DNA of 64,000 nt from Clostridia bacterium (GCA_035561135.1 DATMYA010000051.1:62001-126000); one strand, 5' to 3'. Positions 27,971-36,527 are shown, counted from the stretch's first letter. Numbers and translations are program-made. The notes: generated by a model from the letters alone, not told the origin.

Positions 27971-28136
27971 TTCGAAACCAGGATTGTGGCTGTACAAATC
28001 CCCAAACTCATTACTGAACAGCGACGAGCAAACGAAAGTCCGCGCAGTCGTTCCATCGTATTGTTCCGCGCCACGGTGTCATCTTTTCGGTTGGCACGGG
28101 GCGAGGAGCCCCCCACGTCTGCGGCGGGACTAAGAC
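27971..28136 (-). other. Non-coding interval at the usual nuoB position; possible structured RNA
   Basis: The 460 bp between nuoC2 and nuoA2 contain no NuoB motifs in any frame. The part before the terminator can form hairpins on the - strand: GGGG...CCCC near 28105, and GGATT-GT...AC-AATCC near 27982-28002. It may be a 3' UTR, a processed sRNA, or a stand-alone RNA. I could not match it to 6S, SRP, tmRNA or RNase P. Confidence 0.35.
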
Positions 28137-28493
28137 TTACACCCACTCCAGGGCGCCCTTCTTCCAGATCCAGATATATCCAACGATCAGGATTCCGAGG
28201 AAGATCAGCATCTCGACGAAACCGAATATGCCGAGCAGTTTGAACTGTACCGCCCAAGGGAAGAGGAAGATGGTCTCCACGTCGAATACTACAAACAGGA
28301 TCGCGACGATGTAGAAACGGATCGTGTAACGTTTTCGAGCATCATCGACCGGATCGATGCCGCACTCATACGGCATCAGTTTAATCTTGCTCGGATTGCT
28401 CGGGCGAATGATGGTGGCGACGACCAGAGTCCCCGCCGCAATTAGAAATGCGACGAGCATAAAAATGAAAATCGGTACGTAGTTCTGCGGCAT
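28137..28493 (-). CDS. nuoA: NADH-quinone oxidoreductase subunit A (copy 2)
   Basis: 118 residues from MPQNYVPIFIFM (28493). Three helices; the conserved YECGIDP and the acidic pair in FDVETIFLFPWA are present. Separated from the rest of its cluster by a terminator and not followed by nuoB. A longer start at 28532 is possible but poorly supported. Confidence 0.95.
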   Translation of the reverse strand: MPQNYVPIFIFMLVAFLIAAGTLVVATIIRPSNPSKIKLMPYECGIDPVDDARKRYTIRFYIVAILFVVFDVETIFLFPWAVQFKLLGIFGFVEMLIFLGILIVGYIWIWKKGALEWV

Positions 28494-28519
28494 ACGGCCT
28501 CGTATGGGGTTGAGCGGGG

Positions 28520-28548
28520 AGTTTACTCCCAATCAGCACCTGCTTCAA
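28520..28548 (-). promoter_or_regulatory. Sigma70-type promoter of nuoA2
   Basis: -35 TTGAAG (28543-28548), 17-nt spacer, -10 TAAACT (28520-28525) on the - strand. The expected start is about 20 nt before the nuoA2 ATG. Confidence 0.5.
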
Positions 28549-28575
28549 CCCTACGAGAGCACCTAACCTCCGGTC

Positions 28576-28591
28576 AGTGACAGAAATCACA
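28576..28591 (-). promoter_or_regulatory. CRP/FNR-family binding site upstream of nuoA2
   Basis: The - strand reads TGTGA-TTTCTG-TCACT, with the same ten defined bases as the site before nuoC2. Centred about 70 nt upstream of the predicted nuoA2 start, close to a class I activator position. It also lies between nuoA2 and the divergent lysS. Confidence 0.58.
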
Positions 28592-28736
28592 ATACGGGTT
28601 CTCTGCTCCAATCGCCTGATCTGCCGTCCGTCATCTGCCGTCCGCGGTCCCAATGTTTATAATCAGTGTTTCGCCGCGATCGCACTCTGCATTCCACATA
28701 GGCCGCCTGCGGCAGGCGCACGAAGGTATCCATCAA

Positions 28737-30296
<1,560 letters not shown>

Positions 30297-30302
30297 AATC
30301 GA

Positions 30303-30337
30303 GGGCTCAGGAAGCCACTGACTTCCCGAGCCCTTTC
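30303..30337 (+). terminator. Terminator after lysS
   Basis: GGGCTCAGGAAG / CTTCCCGAGCCC stem with a 7-nt loop, followed by TTTCG. It begins 6 nt after the lysS stop. Confidence 0.75.
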
Positions 30338-30492
30338 GCGCGCTGGGCGCATCTGTTTTAAGTACAACTCGCGGCCACCCCCACGGGGGCTGACGAGAGA
30401 TTTCGAAAGCTGTACCGGAGAACTGATGACTGGCATTGACTTAGCCACTAACCAGTATCCGCATAGAATTGCTGTAAGAAGCGAGTACCCAT

Positions 30493-31992
30493 ATGGGATT
30501 TGACTTCGATCGCGAAACACGCCGCAAGCTTGGCTACCGGCTCATCGATCACATCAACGACTATTTCTCTTCCCTGCCGCACCGTCCGGTCCAGCTTCCC
30601 CTGGAAAAACGTACTTTTGGTCAGCTGGGTGACCGCCTGCCCGAGTTTGGTGAAGATGCCGAACTCGTCCTTGATGAACTCTGCTTCGAGATGACGAACA
30701 AGGGTTTCCACGTCCCCAGCGCCAACTACTTCGGGCTGATGAATCCCACGCCGACGTACATGGCCGTGCTTGCCGAAGCCCTTGTCGCCGCACTGAATCC
30801 GCAACTCGCGACGCTTGCGCGCTCGCAACTCGCCTCCAAGATAGAAAGCGAGACCGTACGCTGGATTGCCGAGCGCGTCGGCTGGCGCAACGTAAGCGGC
30901 AGCGAAAAGTCATGCGGAAGCGAGCGGAAATCTTGCGACGGTACCTTTACCAGCGGGGGCAACGAAGCCAACTTCACTGCGCTCGCGCTGGCCATCGCTT
31001 CTCGGTTTCCGAGAGCCGTCGATGAGGGCGTCGCGACGATTGGCGCGCGCGCCATAGCCTACGCCTCTTGGGAATCGCATCACTCGCTGGACAAATCCAT
31101 GGGCCTTCTCGGCCTCGGTCGCAAATCGCTCCGCCGCATCGCCGTCGATCAACGCATACAGATGGACGTCGCGAAACTCGAAGCTGCCATTCGCGAAGAC
31201 CTGGCTGCCGGGCACAAGCCGTTTTGCGTCATCGCCACTGCCGGAACCACCAACTCCGGTGCGATCGACGAAATCCACGCCCTCGCCGACATCTGCCAAC
31301 GATATGGGCTTTGGCTGCACGTCGATGGCGCGTATGGCGCGGCTGCCATTTTCAGCGATGCGCACCGCGATCTCGTCAGCGGTATCGAGCGGGCAGACTC
31401 CATCACAATTGATCCCCACAAGTGGCTGGCCATGCCCTTCGCCGCCGGAGTCGTCCTCACTTCGCACCCCGAGTTGCTGCAGCAGGCCTTCGCTATCGCC
31501 ACACCCTACATGCCCACGCTCGCGAGGTCCTCAAGCGCGACGCCCTCGCCTAACCTGGTGGACAACTTCAAAATCAGTGCGCAATGGTCGCGCCGCATGA
31601 ATTCTCTCAAGCTGTGGCTCACGCTCCGCGTGCACGGACGCCACGCTTACGAGGAGCTCATCGACCGGCAACTCAAGCTCGCTCGCAACTTCGCGGATTG
31701 GATCGCCCAGTCAGACGAATTCGAGCTCATTGCTACACCGCAACTGCCCATCGTAAATTTTCGTGTGAAAGTTGGCGAAGACGAAGCAGAGACGGCAACA
31801 GCAAACGCCGCGCTGGTCGATGCCGTCACTCGCGACGGACGCCAGTGGATTTCGCAAACCGTTGTCAACGGGCGCAGCGTCGTTCGCATGATGGTAATCA
31901 GCTATCTCAGTGACGAGTACAACCTCGAGCAGTTGAAGCAGGCCCTGACAACGGCCGTTCGAGCCATTGCGCCAGCAAAGACCAGTGCGTAA
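30493..31992 (+). CDS. Pyridoxal-phosphate-dependent decarboxylase (group II, aromatic amino acid/glutamate decarboxylase family)
   Basis: 499 residues. The Schiff-base Lys is in TIDPHKWLAMP (about residue 310). The cofactor-binding Asp is in WLHVDGAYGAAA, and TAGTTNSGAIDEI is also typical of the DDC fold. Substrate cannot be told: tryptophan, DOPA, tyrosine and glutamate decarboxylases share these motifs. ATG 30493 has a weak upstream site. Stand-alone gene after the lysS terminator. Confidence 0.88.
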   Translation: MGFDFDRETRRKLGYRLIDHINDYFSSLPHRPVQLPLEKRTFGQLGDRLPEFGEDAELVLDELCFEMTNKGFHVPSANYFGLMNPTPTYMAVLAEALVAALNPQLATLARSQLASKIESETVRWIAERVGWRNVSGSEKSCGSERKSCDGTFTSGGNEANFTALALAIASRFPRAVDEGVATIGARAIAYASWESHHSLDKSMGLLGLGRKSLRRIAVDQRIQMDVAKLEAAIREDLAAGHKPFCVIATAGTTNSGAIDEIHALADICQRYGLWLHVDGAYGAAAIFSDAHRDLVSGIERADSITIDPHKWLAMPFAAGVVLTSHPELLQQAFAIATPYMPTLARSSSATPSPNLVDNFKISAQWSRRMNSLKLWLTLRVHGRHAYEELIDRQLKLARNFADWIAQSDEFELIATPQLPIVNFRVKVGEDEAETATANAALVDAVTRDGRQWISQTVVNGRSVVRMMVISYLSDEYNLEQLKQALTTAVRAIAPAKTSA

Positions 31993-32174
31993 AGGCAGAC
32001 GGCAGACGCTAGAGCGTAGTCGGATGATATATGGCAGATGAAAGGCGGCTTTACAGGCTGCTCTTATTCTATTGCCGCTCAGGGTCAATATCCCGCGCTT
32101 AAAATTGTTGCATCTTTCAGTCTGGCTTGCGCGTATCCTCTGCTGGAGTTGGAACAGATGTTCAGGAGGAATTC

Positions 32175-32540
32175 GTGGCGACAAACCCGCTTCCCGCTGC
32201 TGGCGTCCATCCGCACTTCGTCACTACTGCATTTGAGATCGATGGATACGAAATCGTACGCAATTTCGGGATAGTGCGCGGCATCACCGTCCGTTCACGT
32301 TCGATCTTCGGAACCATTGGAGCCGGACTTCAGACGATCGTCGGCGGCAACATCACGCTGCTTAGTGAACTCTGCGAGAAGACGCGGTTGGAAGCTTTCA
32401 ACCTGATGATCCGTCACGCTTCGGAAGTCGGCGCAAACGCCATCATCGGCGCCCGTTACGACGCCACCGAAATTATGAACGGCGTCACTGAAGTCCTCGC
32501 CTACGGCACAGCAGTCGTAATTCGTCAAAAACAGGGCTGA
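32175..32540 (+). CDS. YbjQ/UPF0145 family protein
   Basis: 121 residues starting at GTG 32175, chosen because AGGAGGA lies 5 nt upstream; a start at 32127 would precede this site. Family pattern: TTAFEIDGYEIVRNFGIVRGITVRSRS, GGNITLLSELCEKTRLEAFNLMIRHASEVGANAIIGARYD. YbjQ proteins form pentameric rings of unknown function, sometimes labelled heavy-metal binding. Last clear host protein gene before the prophage. Confidence 0.88.
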   Translation: MATNPLPAAGVHPHFVTTAFEIDGYEIVRNFGIVRGITVRSRSIFGTIGAGLQTIVGGNITLLSELCEKTRLEAFNLMIRHASEVGANAIIGARYDATEIMNGVTEVLAYGTAVVIRQKQG

Positions 32541-32599
32541 TCTGGGCGGGCGCGTATACGCTGCGCGGAACTCTCAGGAAAGCAAAATTAGGCGGGGAA

Positions 32600-32675
32600 T
32601 GGTGAGCGCGCTGGGACTCGAACCCAGGACCCACGCCTTAAAAGGGCGTTGCTCTACCAACTGAGCTACGCGCCC
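32600..32675 (-). tRNA. tRNA-Lys (anticodon UUU)
   Basis: A 76-nt cloverleaf on the - strand. Acceptor stem GGGCGCG/CGCGCTC with one G-U pair; D arm GCTCAGTTGGTAGAGC; anticodon stem ACGCC/GGCGT around loop CTTTTAA, anticodon TTT; T arm GGGTTCGAGTCCC; discriminator A and an encoded CCA. It borders the prophage on its 5' side. Confidence 0.96.
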
Positions 32676-32679
32676 ACGT

Positions 32680-32868
32680 CTAATGTGGGCGTGTCTCTTT
32701 CGGACAAACAGGGCCGGCACTGTTTTTTGTGTTACGGCGACTATGGTCCTTCTGGTCCCAGTACGGGTTCTTGCACCTCGCACACCGATTGGGCCGCCCT
32801 GGCTTGCGCGGTATCCAGCGGTGCGTGCACTTGTAGCACTCGAGGACCGGAAGTTCAATTGTCGCCAT
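32680..32868 (-). CDS. Small zinc-ribbon protein
   Basis: 62 residues with CYKC and CARC pairs 14 residues apart, flanked by W/P-rich basic residues (HRWIPRKPGRPNRC, NPYWDQ). The same ribbon forms the C-terminus of the HIRAN protein at 34.4-35.1 kb. Its stop is only 4 nt from the tRNA 5' end, and it lies between the tRNA and the integrase. Function unknown. Confidence 0.7.
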   Translation of the reverse strand: MATIELPVLECYKCTHRWIPRKPGRPNRCARCKNPYWDQKDHSRRNTKNSAGPVCPKETRPH

Positions 32869-32940
32869 ATGACGGAACCTTTGTACCTTGCCGATTGCGA
32901 GCAGTCAAGAATTATTTACTTATAAGTATCATTCTTAAAA

Positions 32941-34074
32941 CTAGACCTTGGCGTCGGCATCCAACTCGTCGGCAATGTTGCGCTCGCTCGCGACCGGCTT
33001 CTTCGGGGGTAGCTGCAGCGGGGGTAGCTGCAGTTCGAGCTTAGCCGCAGCGGCTGCCTTCGGCTTCAGCCGAATATGCGAGTAGCGTTTCTTCATCCGT
33101 GAGCTGAGCGCGTGCCCTGCCATCTCCTCGACCGTCTGCTCGGATATTTCTGGATCCTCCATCAGCTTTGTGATCGCGTGATGTCGAAGATCGTACATGC
33201 GCAGAGTCGGAAGGCCGGCCTTTGCTCGCAACTGACCCCATGCTTTTTTCCAACTGCCGATCGGCCGCGAGAAATCATACGAGCTCGCACGCGCGCGTCC
33301 AGGCAAAATGTAATGTTCTCCGCAGGCCTCGACCGAGTACTTCGCGCAGAGCTTGTAGTAGCGCCTTAACATCTGCGCCGCTGCCCATCGGGATGATTCG
33401 TTAAGCGGAACGACTCGCTCACGATGGCCATTTTTGAGGCCGTCGCGAATGCGAAGCGTTCCCCAGGGAGCGCCGGGGCGCTCGCCGAGTTCGACGTCGT
33501 TTACGTGCAGATGAGATATCTCGCAGGGTGCGGCCGTCGTCGTCGCCGTAAGGATCGAGCTCCAGTACGCGATGCGCCAACGAGGATTCCCTTCCGCGAT
33601 CGCAAACAGGCGCTTCTCGTCTTCTGGCTCCATCGCTTGCCCGACATCGCATTGCGGAATGCGGAGCGGCCGATAGAACTTCGCAATTTCCAGCCACAGT
33701 CCCGCCAGCGACAGTATCTGCTTTAGCGTGTTGATCTCGTGATTGATGGACGCCGCGTTGGCCGTCGCCGATCTCTCCTGGACGTACGAGTTGACGTGTC
33801 CGATGTGGATGTAGCTCAGCGGCAACTCGCTAAAGAAACGATCAAGAGTGCGGATGTAATACAGGTAGTCAGAATGGGTCCGTTGTGAGATCGACGATTT
33901 GTGGTCGTCGAGCCAAATCGGGGCAGCATCAGAAAATCGCAGACGCCCGAAGGCTTGCGGCTCTATTATGCGAAGCCGGTAAAGGTCACATGCAGGACAG
34001 GCCAAATGCCCAGGCGTGTGAACAGGGTGAGTTTCTGGGTTCGTGTTAGCGATCAAACTTTCTGCGTTCCGCAT
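32941..34074 (-). CDS. int: Phage integrase, tyrosine recombinase
   Basis: 377 residues: an N-terminal CPAC segment (26-29), a SAM-like core-binding domain (about 48-140) and a catalytic domain (about 150-335). Seen: Lys in DGLKNGHRERVVPL, the second Arg in YDLRHH (R297), His H321 in MAGHAL and the nucleophile Y331 in KRYSHI. The usual first catalytic Arg (around residue 181, normally T-x-R-x-x-E) reads TTTAAPCEIS, with no Arg. The Lys/Pro/Leu-rich tail has two copies of LQLPP. Divergent from the small gene at 34142. Confidence 0.9.
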   Translation of the reverse strand: MRNAESLIANTNPETHPVHTPGHLACPACDLYRLRIIEPQAFGRLRFSDAAPIWLDDHKSSISQRTHSDYLYYIRTLDRFFSELPLSYIHIGHVNSYVQERSATANAASINHEINTLKQILSLAGLWLEIAKFYRPLRIPQCDVGQAMEPEDEKRLFAIAEGNPRWRIAYWSSILTATTTAAPCEISHLHVNDVELGERPGAPWGTLRIRDGLKNGHRERVVPLNESSRWAAAQMLRRYYKLCAKYSVEACGEHYILPGRARASSYDFSRPIGSWKKAWGQLRAKAGLPTLRMYDLRHHAITKLMEDPEISEQTVEEMAGHALSSRMKKRYSHIRLKPKAAAAAKLELQLPPLQLPPKKPVASERNIADELDADAKV

Positions 34075-34082
34075 AGCGGGGG

Positions 34083-34109
34083 TATACTAAAAGCCAGCTG
34101 CTGGCTTTT
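34083..34109 (+). promoter_or_regulatory. Promoter -10 and perfect palindrome between int and a divergent gene
   Basis: TATACT (34083-34088) abuts a perfect inverted repeat of AAAAGCCAGC around a single central T (34089-34109). The position over the start region of the + gene, next to the int ATG (34074), suits a repressor operator. No T-tract follows, so a terminator is less likely. Confidence 0.5.
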
Positions 34110-34141
34110 GTCAACAGAAAATTGAAAGGAGGTGTGTCCTG

Positions 34142-34336
34142 ATGTCGGGAGGGAAATCGAGTGGACGGGCTTCGATCACGACGACGAATGCGCCGACGTG
34201 CGTGAAGCATCCTGAGACAAAGCTCGTTTGTCCCAGGTGTATTGCCGCCGAAGGTGGCAAGGCGACGGCAAAGACTCACGGCAAGAAACAACTGAGCGAG
34301 TGGGGAAAATTGGGTGGGAGACCGCGGAAGAGTTGA
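34142..34336 (+). CDS. Small zinc-binding-type protein ending in GGRPRK
   Basis: 64 residues with an excellent ribosome binding site (AAAGGAGG, about 9 nt before ATG). Contains CVKHPETKLVCPRC, a possible metal site, then AAEGGKATAKTHGKKQLSEW and the tail KLGGRPRKS. The tail resembles another small prophage protein at 61.7-61.9 kb. Divergent from int; role unknown. Confidence 0.7.
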   Translation: MSGGKSSGRASITTTNAPTCVKHPETKLVCPRCIAAEGGKATAKTHGKKQLSEWGKLGGRPRKS

Positions 34337-34345
34337 AAACAACAA

Positions 34346-34374
34346 CCGGGGACTTCACTTGGTGAGGTCCCCGG
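34346..34374 (-). terminator. Long hairpin between convergent genes
   Basis: CCGGGGACTTCAC / GTGAGGTCCCCGG, 13 pairs with a 3-nt loop. On the - strand it is followed by TTGTTGTTTTC, so it most likely terminates the HIRAN gene and may also stop the convergent small gene. Confidence 0.7.
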
Positions 34375-34415
34375 AGTTCACGCGATCAGATTGTGGGAGA
34401 CAATCTAGCGGAAGA

Positions 34416-35057
34416 TTAACACGCTTTTACAGGTGAGGTCACCGTTGTCGGAGCGCACTTTGCACGCGCACGCTTCGGCCCCTTATCCCATCCCGGGTTG
34501 TTACACCTCGGACAGACCTTCGGACGCTTCAAGCTTCGCGGCAGCCAACTCTTCTCACATTTCAGACAGTGCAGCCAGCCGACATGCGGTCCGTCATCTA
34601 CCCTGGGCGGCGGTACCGGATTCGCCAGGCGGAACAGCATTAGCGAAACGCCGCGACTGATTTTCCCTCCGACTCGGGTTGCGATCGCCTTCCACTTCTC
34701 GCCGGCGTCCAGGCGCGGAGCCATGTCGGCCGCGAGCTCGGCGTCAAGGTGCCCGATCTGGATGCGCTGTGCCGGGCCGGGCTGTCCACAACGCGTCGGC
34801 GGCGCCGGGATTGTCGCGATGACTTCGATCGCGTCCGCGCTGTAAGCGTCATGGGGATCGCGGACCAGGTCCACGAAGTCGAACTGCGTCATTCGCCAGA
34901 TGGCGTCCTGGCGCGACGTGCCATCCTCATTGTTGTGTGTGACGCCGACGACCTTCGTGTGGCGTCGAAGATCGTGCGGCGGCAGCAGTTTCCCGAGTAG
35001 CGCGCGTTCTACGAGTTCCTCGTCGCGTGTGCGTTCCGCAGGAGTACGAGTCGACAT
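34416..35057 (-). CDS. HIRAN-domain protein with C-terminal zinc ribbon
   Basis: 213 residues. Residues 33-143 fit a HIRAN domain: KVVGVTHNNEDGTSRQ, a DLVRDPHDAYSADAIEV segment, then IQIGHLDAELAADMAPRLDAG and a C-terminal strand SLMLFRL. HIRAN domains bind DNA ends in HLTF/Rad5-type proteins and occur alone in phage proteins. A zinc ribbon follows (C164/C167/C182/C185), paralogous to the 62-residue protein by the tRNA. RBS AGAAGGA upstream of ATG 35057. A DNA-binding or repair-related role is inference. Confidence 0.72.
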   Translation of the reverse strand: MSTRTPAERTRDEELVERALLGKLLPPHDLRRHTKVVGVTHNNEDGTSRQDAIWRMTQFDFVDLVRDPHDAYSADAIEVIATIPAPPTRCGQPGPAQRIQIGHLDAELAADMAPRLDAGEKWKAIATRVGGKISRGVSLMLFRLANPVPPPRVDDGPHVGWLHCLKCEKSWLPRSLKRPKVCPRCNNPGWDKGPKRARAKCAPTTVTSPVKAC

Positions 35058-35083
35058 AATTCCTTCTCCCTATCGCATGCAAT

Positions 35084-35108
35084 AAAAAGAGCGCCCCCGA
35101 AGAGACGC
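35084..35108 (-). terminator. Terminator after the M50-type protease gene
   Basis: On the - strand a 7-pair stem (with G-U pairs) capped by TTCG is followed by TCTTTTTATT, about 20 nt past the stop at 35130. Confidence 0.65.
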
Positions 35109-35129
35109 CCTCGTTTACGCCGAATACTT

Positions 35130-35552
35130 CTAAGCCGTGAATGCCTTGAACGCGCGCCAACCATCCGTGCCTGGCACAGGCAAAAGGTTCCCGACAAAGA
35201 GCAACAGATTGATGGCGGCGAACGTACCCTGCTGCGCAAATCCGAACGCGATGAACAGCACTAGGCTCACCGCCGGACCAGCGAGCGAGATCGCCGCGTT
35301 GTGCCACGGCGACACAGATCTCTCGCGACTGATGAATCCTCCCCAAGCGCAGATTCCGATCGCTTCCACGCCGACGCCGAACGCGCGCGCAGCCAACCAG
35401 TGTCCCAACTCGTGCAGCAACAGGCAGCCGACCACAGCCCACGCGTTTAGTGGGGAGAAGTTCGTCAAGGCCAGCAGAATGGGAAAAAGGATTAAGGCAC
35501 CGGGCTTCACTTCCAGCCGCAGCGCATGGGTGGTAATGTGTGTGGCAGCCAT
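35130..35552 (-). CDS. Putative M50 (site-2-protease-like) membrane metalloprotease
   Basis: 140 residues from ATG 35552, preceded by AAGGAGG. Three to four hydrophobic helices. The zinc motif HELGH (residues 47-51) is in helix 2, and NLLPVPGTDGW (121-131) supplies the third ligand Asp, as in NxxPxxxxDG of site-2 proteases. Compact, with no PDZ domain. S2P enzymes cut membrane-bound anti-sigma factors or signal-peptide remnants; a phage role is unknown. Divergent from the PAP2-like gene. Confidence 0.75.
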   Translation of the reverse strand: MAATHITTHALRLEVKPGALILFPILLALTNFSPLNAWAVVGCLLLHELGHWLAARAFGVGVEAIGICAWGGFISRERSVSPWHNAAISLAGPAVSLVLFIAFGFAQQGTFAAINLLLFVGNLLPVPGTDGWRAFKAFTA

Positions 35553-35675
35553 TGTGTCCTCCTTATCAGGACGCATCGGTCAGGGCTGAGTCAGTGTTGG
35601 TAGCACTGGCTTGGCCCGTTTGATTTGGGCCGCCACAATACGTCTCTTTCTCCCTTTATGCAAGAAGAATGTTGC

Positions 35676-35681
35676 TATACT
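35676..35681 (+). promoter_or_regulatory. Candidate -10 of the PAP2-like gene
   Basis: TATACT in TTGCTATACTGCAG, 28 nt before ATG 35709. A recognisable -35 is weak (TTTATG about 18 nt upstream). Confidence 0.4.
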
Positions 35682-35708
35682 GCAGTCCCCCAGAAAGAAC
35701 CCCCACAC

Positions 35709-36527
35709 ATGGCATGTGCTCCGCAACCACGCATACTGCACCTCGACGCCGCCATGCGGGGCGGTGCGTGGGGAGAAATATCGCGCTACGTTGCAACAAT
35801 CGTTAGTTCCGTATCGTTCCTTGTCGTAGTGGCTCTCTTGCTCGGATGGCAGACTGCCTACTTGGCGGCTGGAGTCTTAATTCTGTATCTCGGCAAGCAC
35901 GGAAAGCTGGGGATATGGTTGGTTGTCGCGACGCAGTTGTCATCCCGAGCGGTGAATTTCACTCCGCGCCTGCTCCCCATCACATACGACTCCGTTTTCT
36001 GGCAAATCGATCGCGCTATAGGGTTCAGTCCCACTGCGGCGATGGATCTGGTTGCATTCTCTCCGAACTTGCGCACCGTAGTTTTTTCCACTTATTTTGG
36101 ATTCCCGGTGGCCATTGCTTTAGCTAGCGTCATAAGCGCGAACGCGAATCGCTTCTGCTCCAAACTAGCAGTCGCCTCCGCTTTGGGCTATCTTCTCTAC
36201 TTCGTGTTTCCCGCCTGCGGTCCGTTCTACTTCCTCACATCGACCGTAAATGCACCGCGAAATGCCATGCCGTCGCTGCATACGACGTGGGCACTGATGA
36301 TCTGGTATGAGTTGCGCCTGCAGTCACTACCGGTTCGTTTAGGGAGCGACTTGTTTCTGCTGTTCACGGTCATTGCGACACTCGGGTTCGGCGAACACTA
36401 CTTTATTGATTTGCTGGTTGCCGTTCCCTTTGTCGCAATTATCGAATCCGTCATGAGCGATCCCCTTAGTAAGCGAAACTTACAGGAGCGCTACCGCCTG
36501 ACGGCGCGGGCGCAATCACAATACTGA
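35709..36527 (+). CDS. PAP2-like membrane phosphatase or phosphotransferase
   Basis: About 272 residues from ATG 35709 (MACAPQPR); ATG 35754 is possible, and earlier ATGs precede the likely promoter. About six transmembrane helices. Active-site-type motifs are MPSLHTTWALM and GFGEHYFIDLLVAVPF, the C2 and C3 motifs of the PAP2/inositol-phosphorylceramide-synthase-like group. Such enzymes act on lipid phosphates at the membrane. On the strand opposite the late operon, its 3' end overlaps the convergent Ig-like gene by 62 nt. Probably a lysogen-expressed accessory gene. Confidence 0.75.
   Translation: MACAPQPRILHLDAAMRGGAWGEISRYVATIVSSVSFLVVVALLLGWQTAYLAAGVLILYLGKHGKLGIWLVVATQLSSRAVNFTPRLLPITYDSVFWQIDRAIGFSPTAAMDLVAFSPNLRTVVFSTYFGFPVAIALASVISANANRFCSKLAVASALGYLLYFVFPACGPFYFLTSTVNAPRNAMPSLHTTWALMIWYELRLQSLPVRLGSDLFLLFTVIATLGFGEHYFIDLLVAVPFVAIIESVMSDPLSKRNLQERYRLTARAQSQY

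Noticed and set aside
27677-28136. Hidden nuoB between nuoA2 and nuoC2
   Set aside because: No CC-motif or other NuoB segment in any frame, including frameshifted reading.
27971-28136. 6S RNA gene
   Set aside because: No closing stem joining the ends of the interval. The terminator hairpin is local, so I left it as an unassigned structured region.
32127-32174. Upstream start for the YbjQ-family gene
   Set aside because: AGGAGGA at 32164-32170 fits GTG 32175; the earlier ATG lies before this site and adds a non-conserved stretch.
32600-32675. Integration at the tRNA 3' end
   Set aside because: The DNA on the 3' side is host-like (YbjQ gene) and the phage lies on the 5' side, so a standard 3'-end insertion does not fit.
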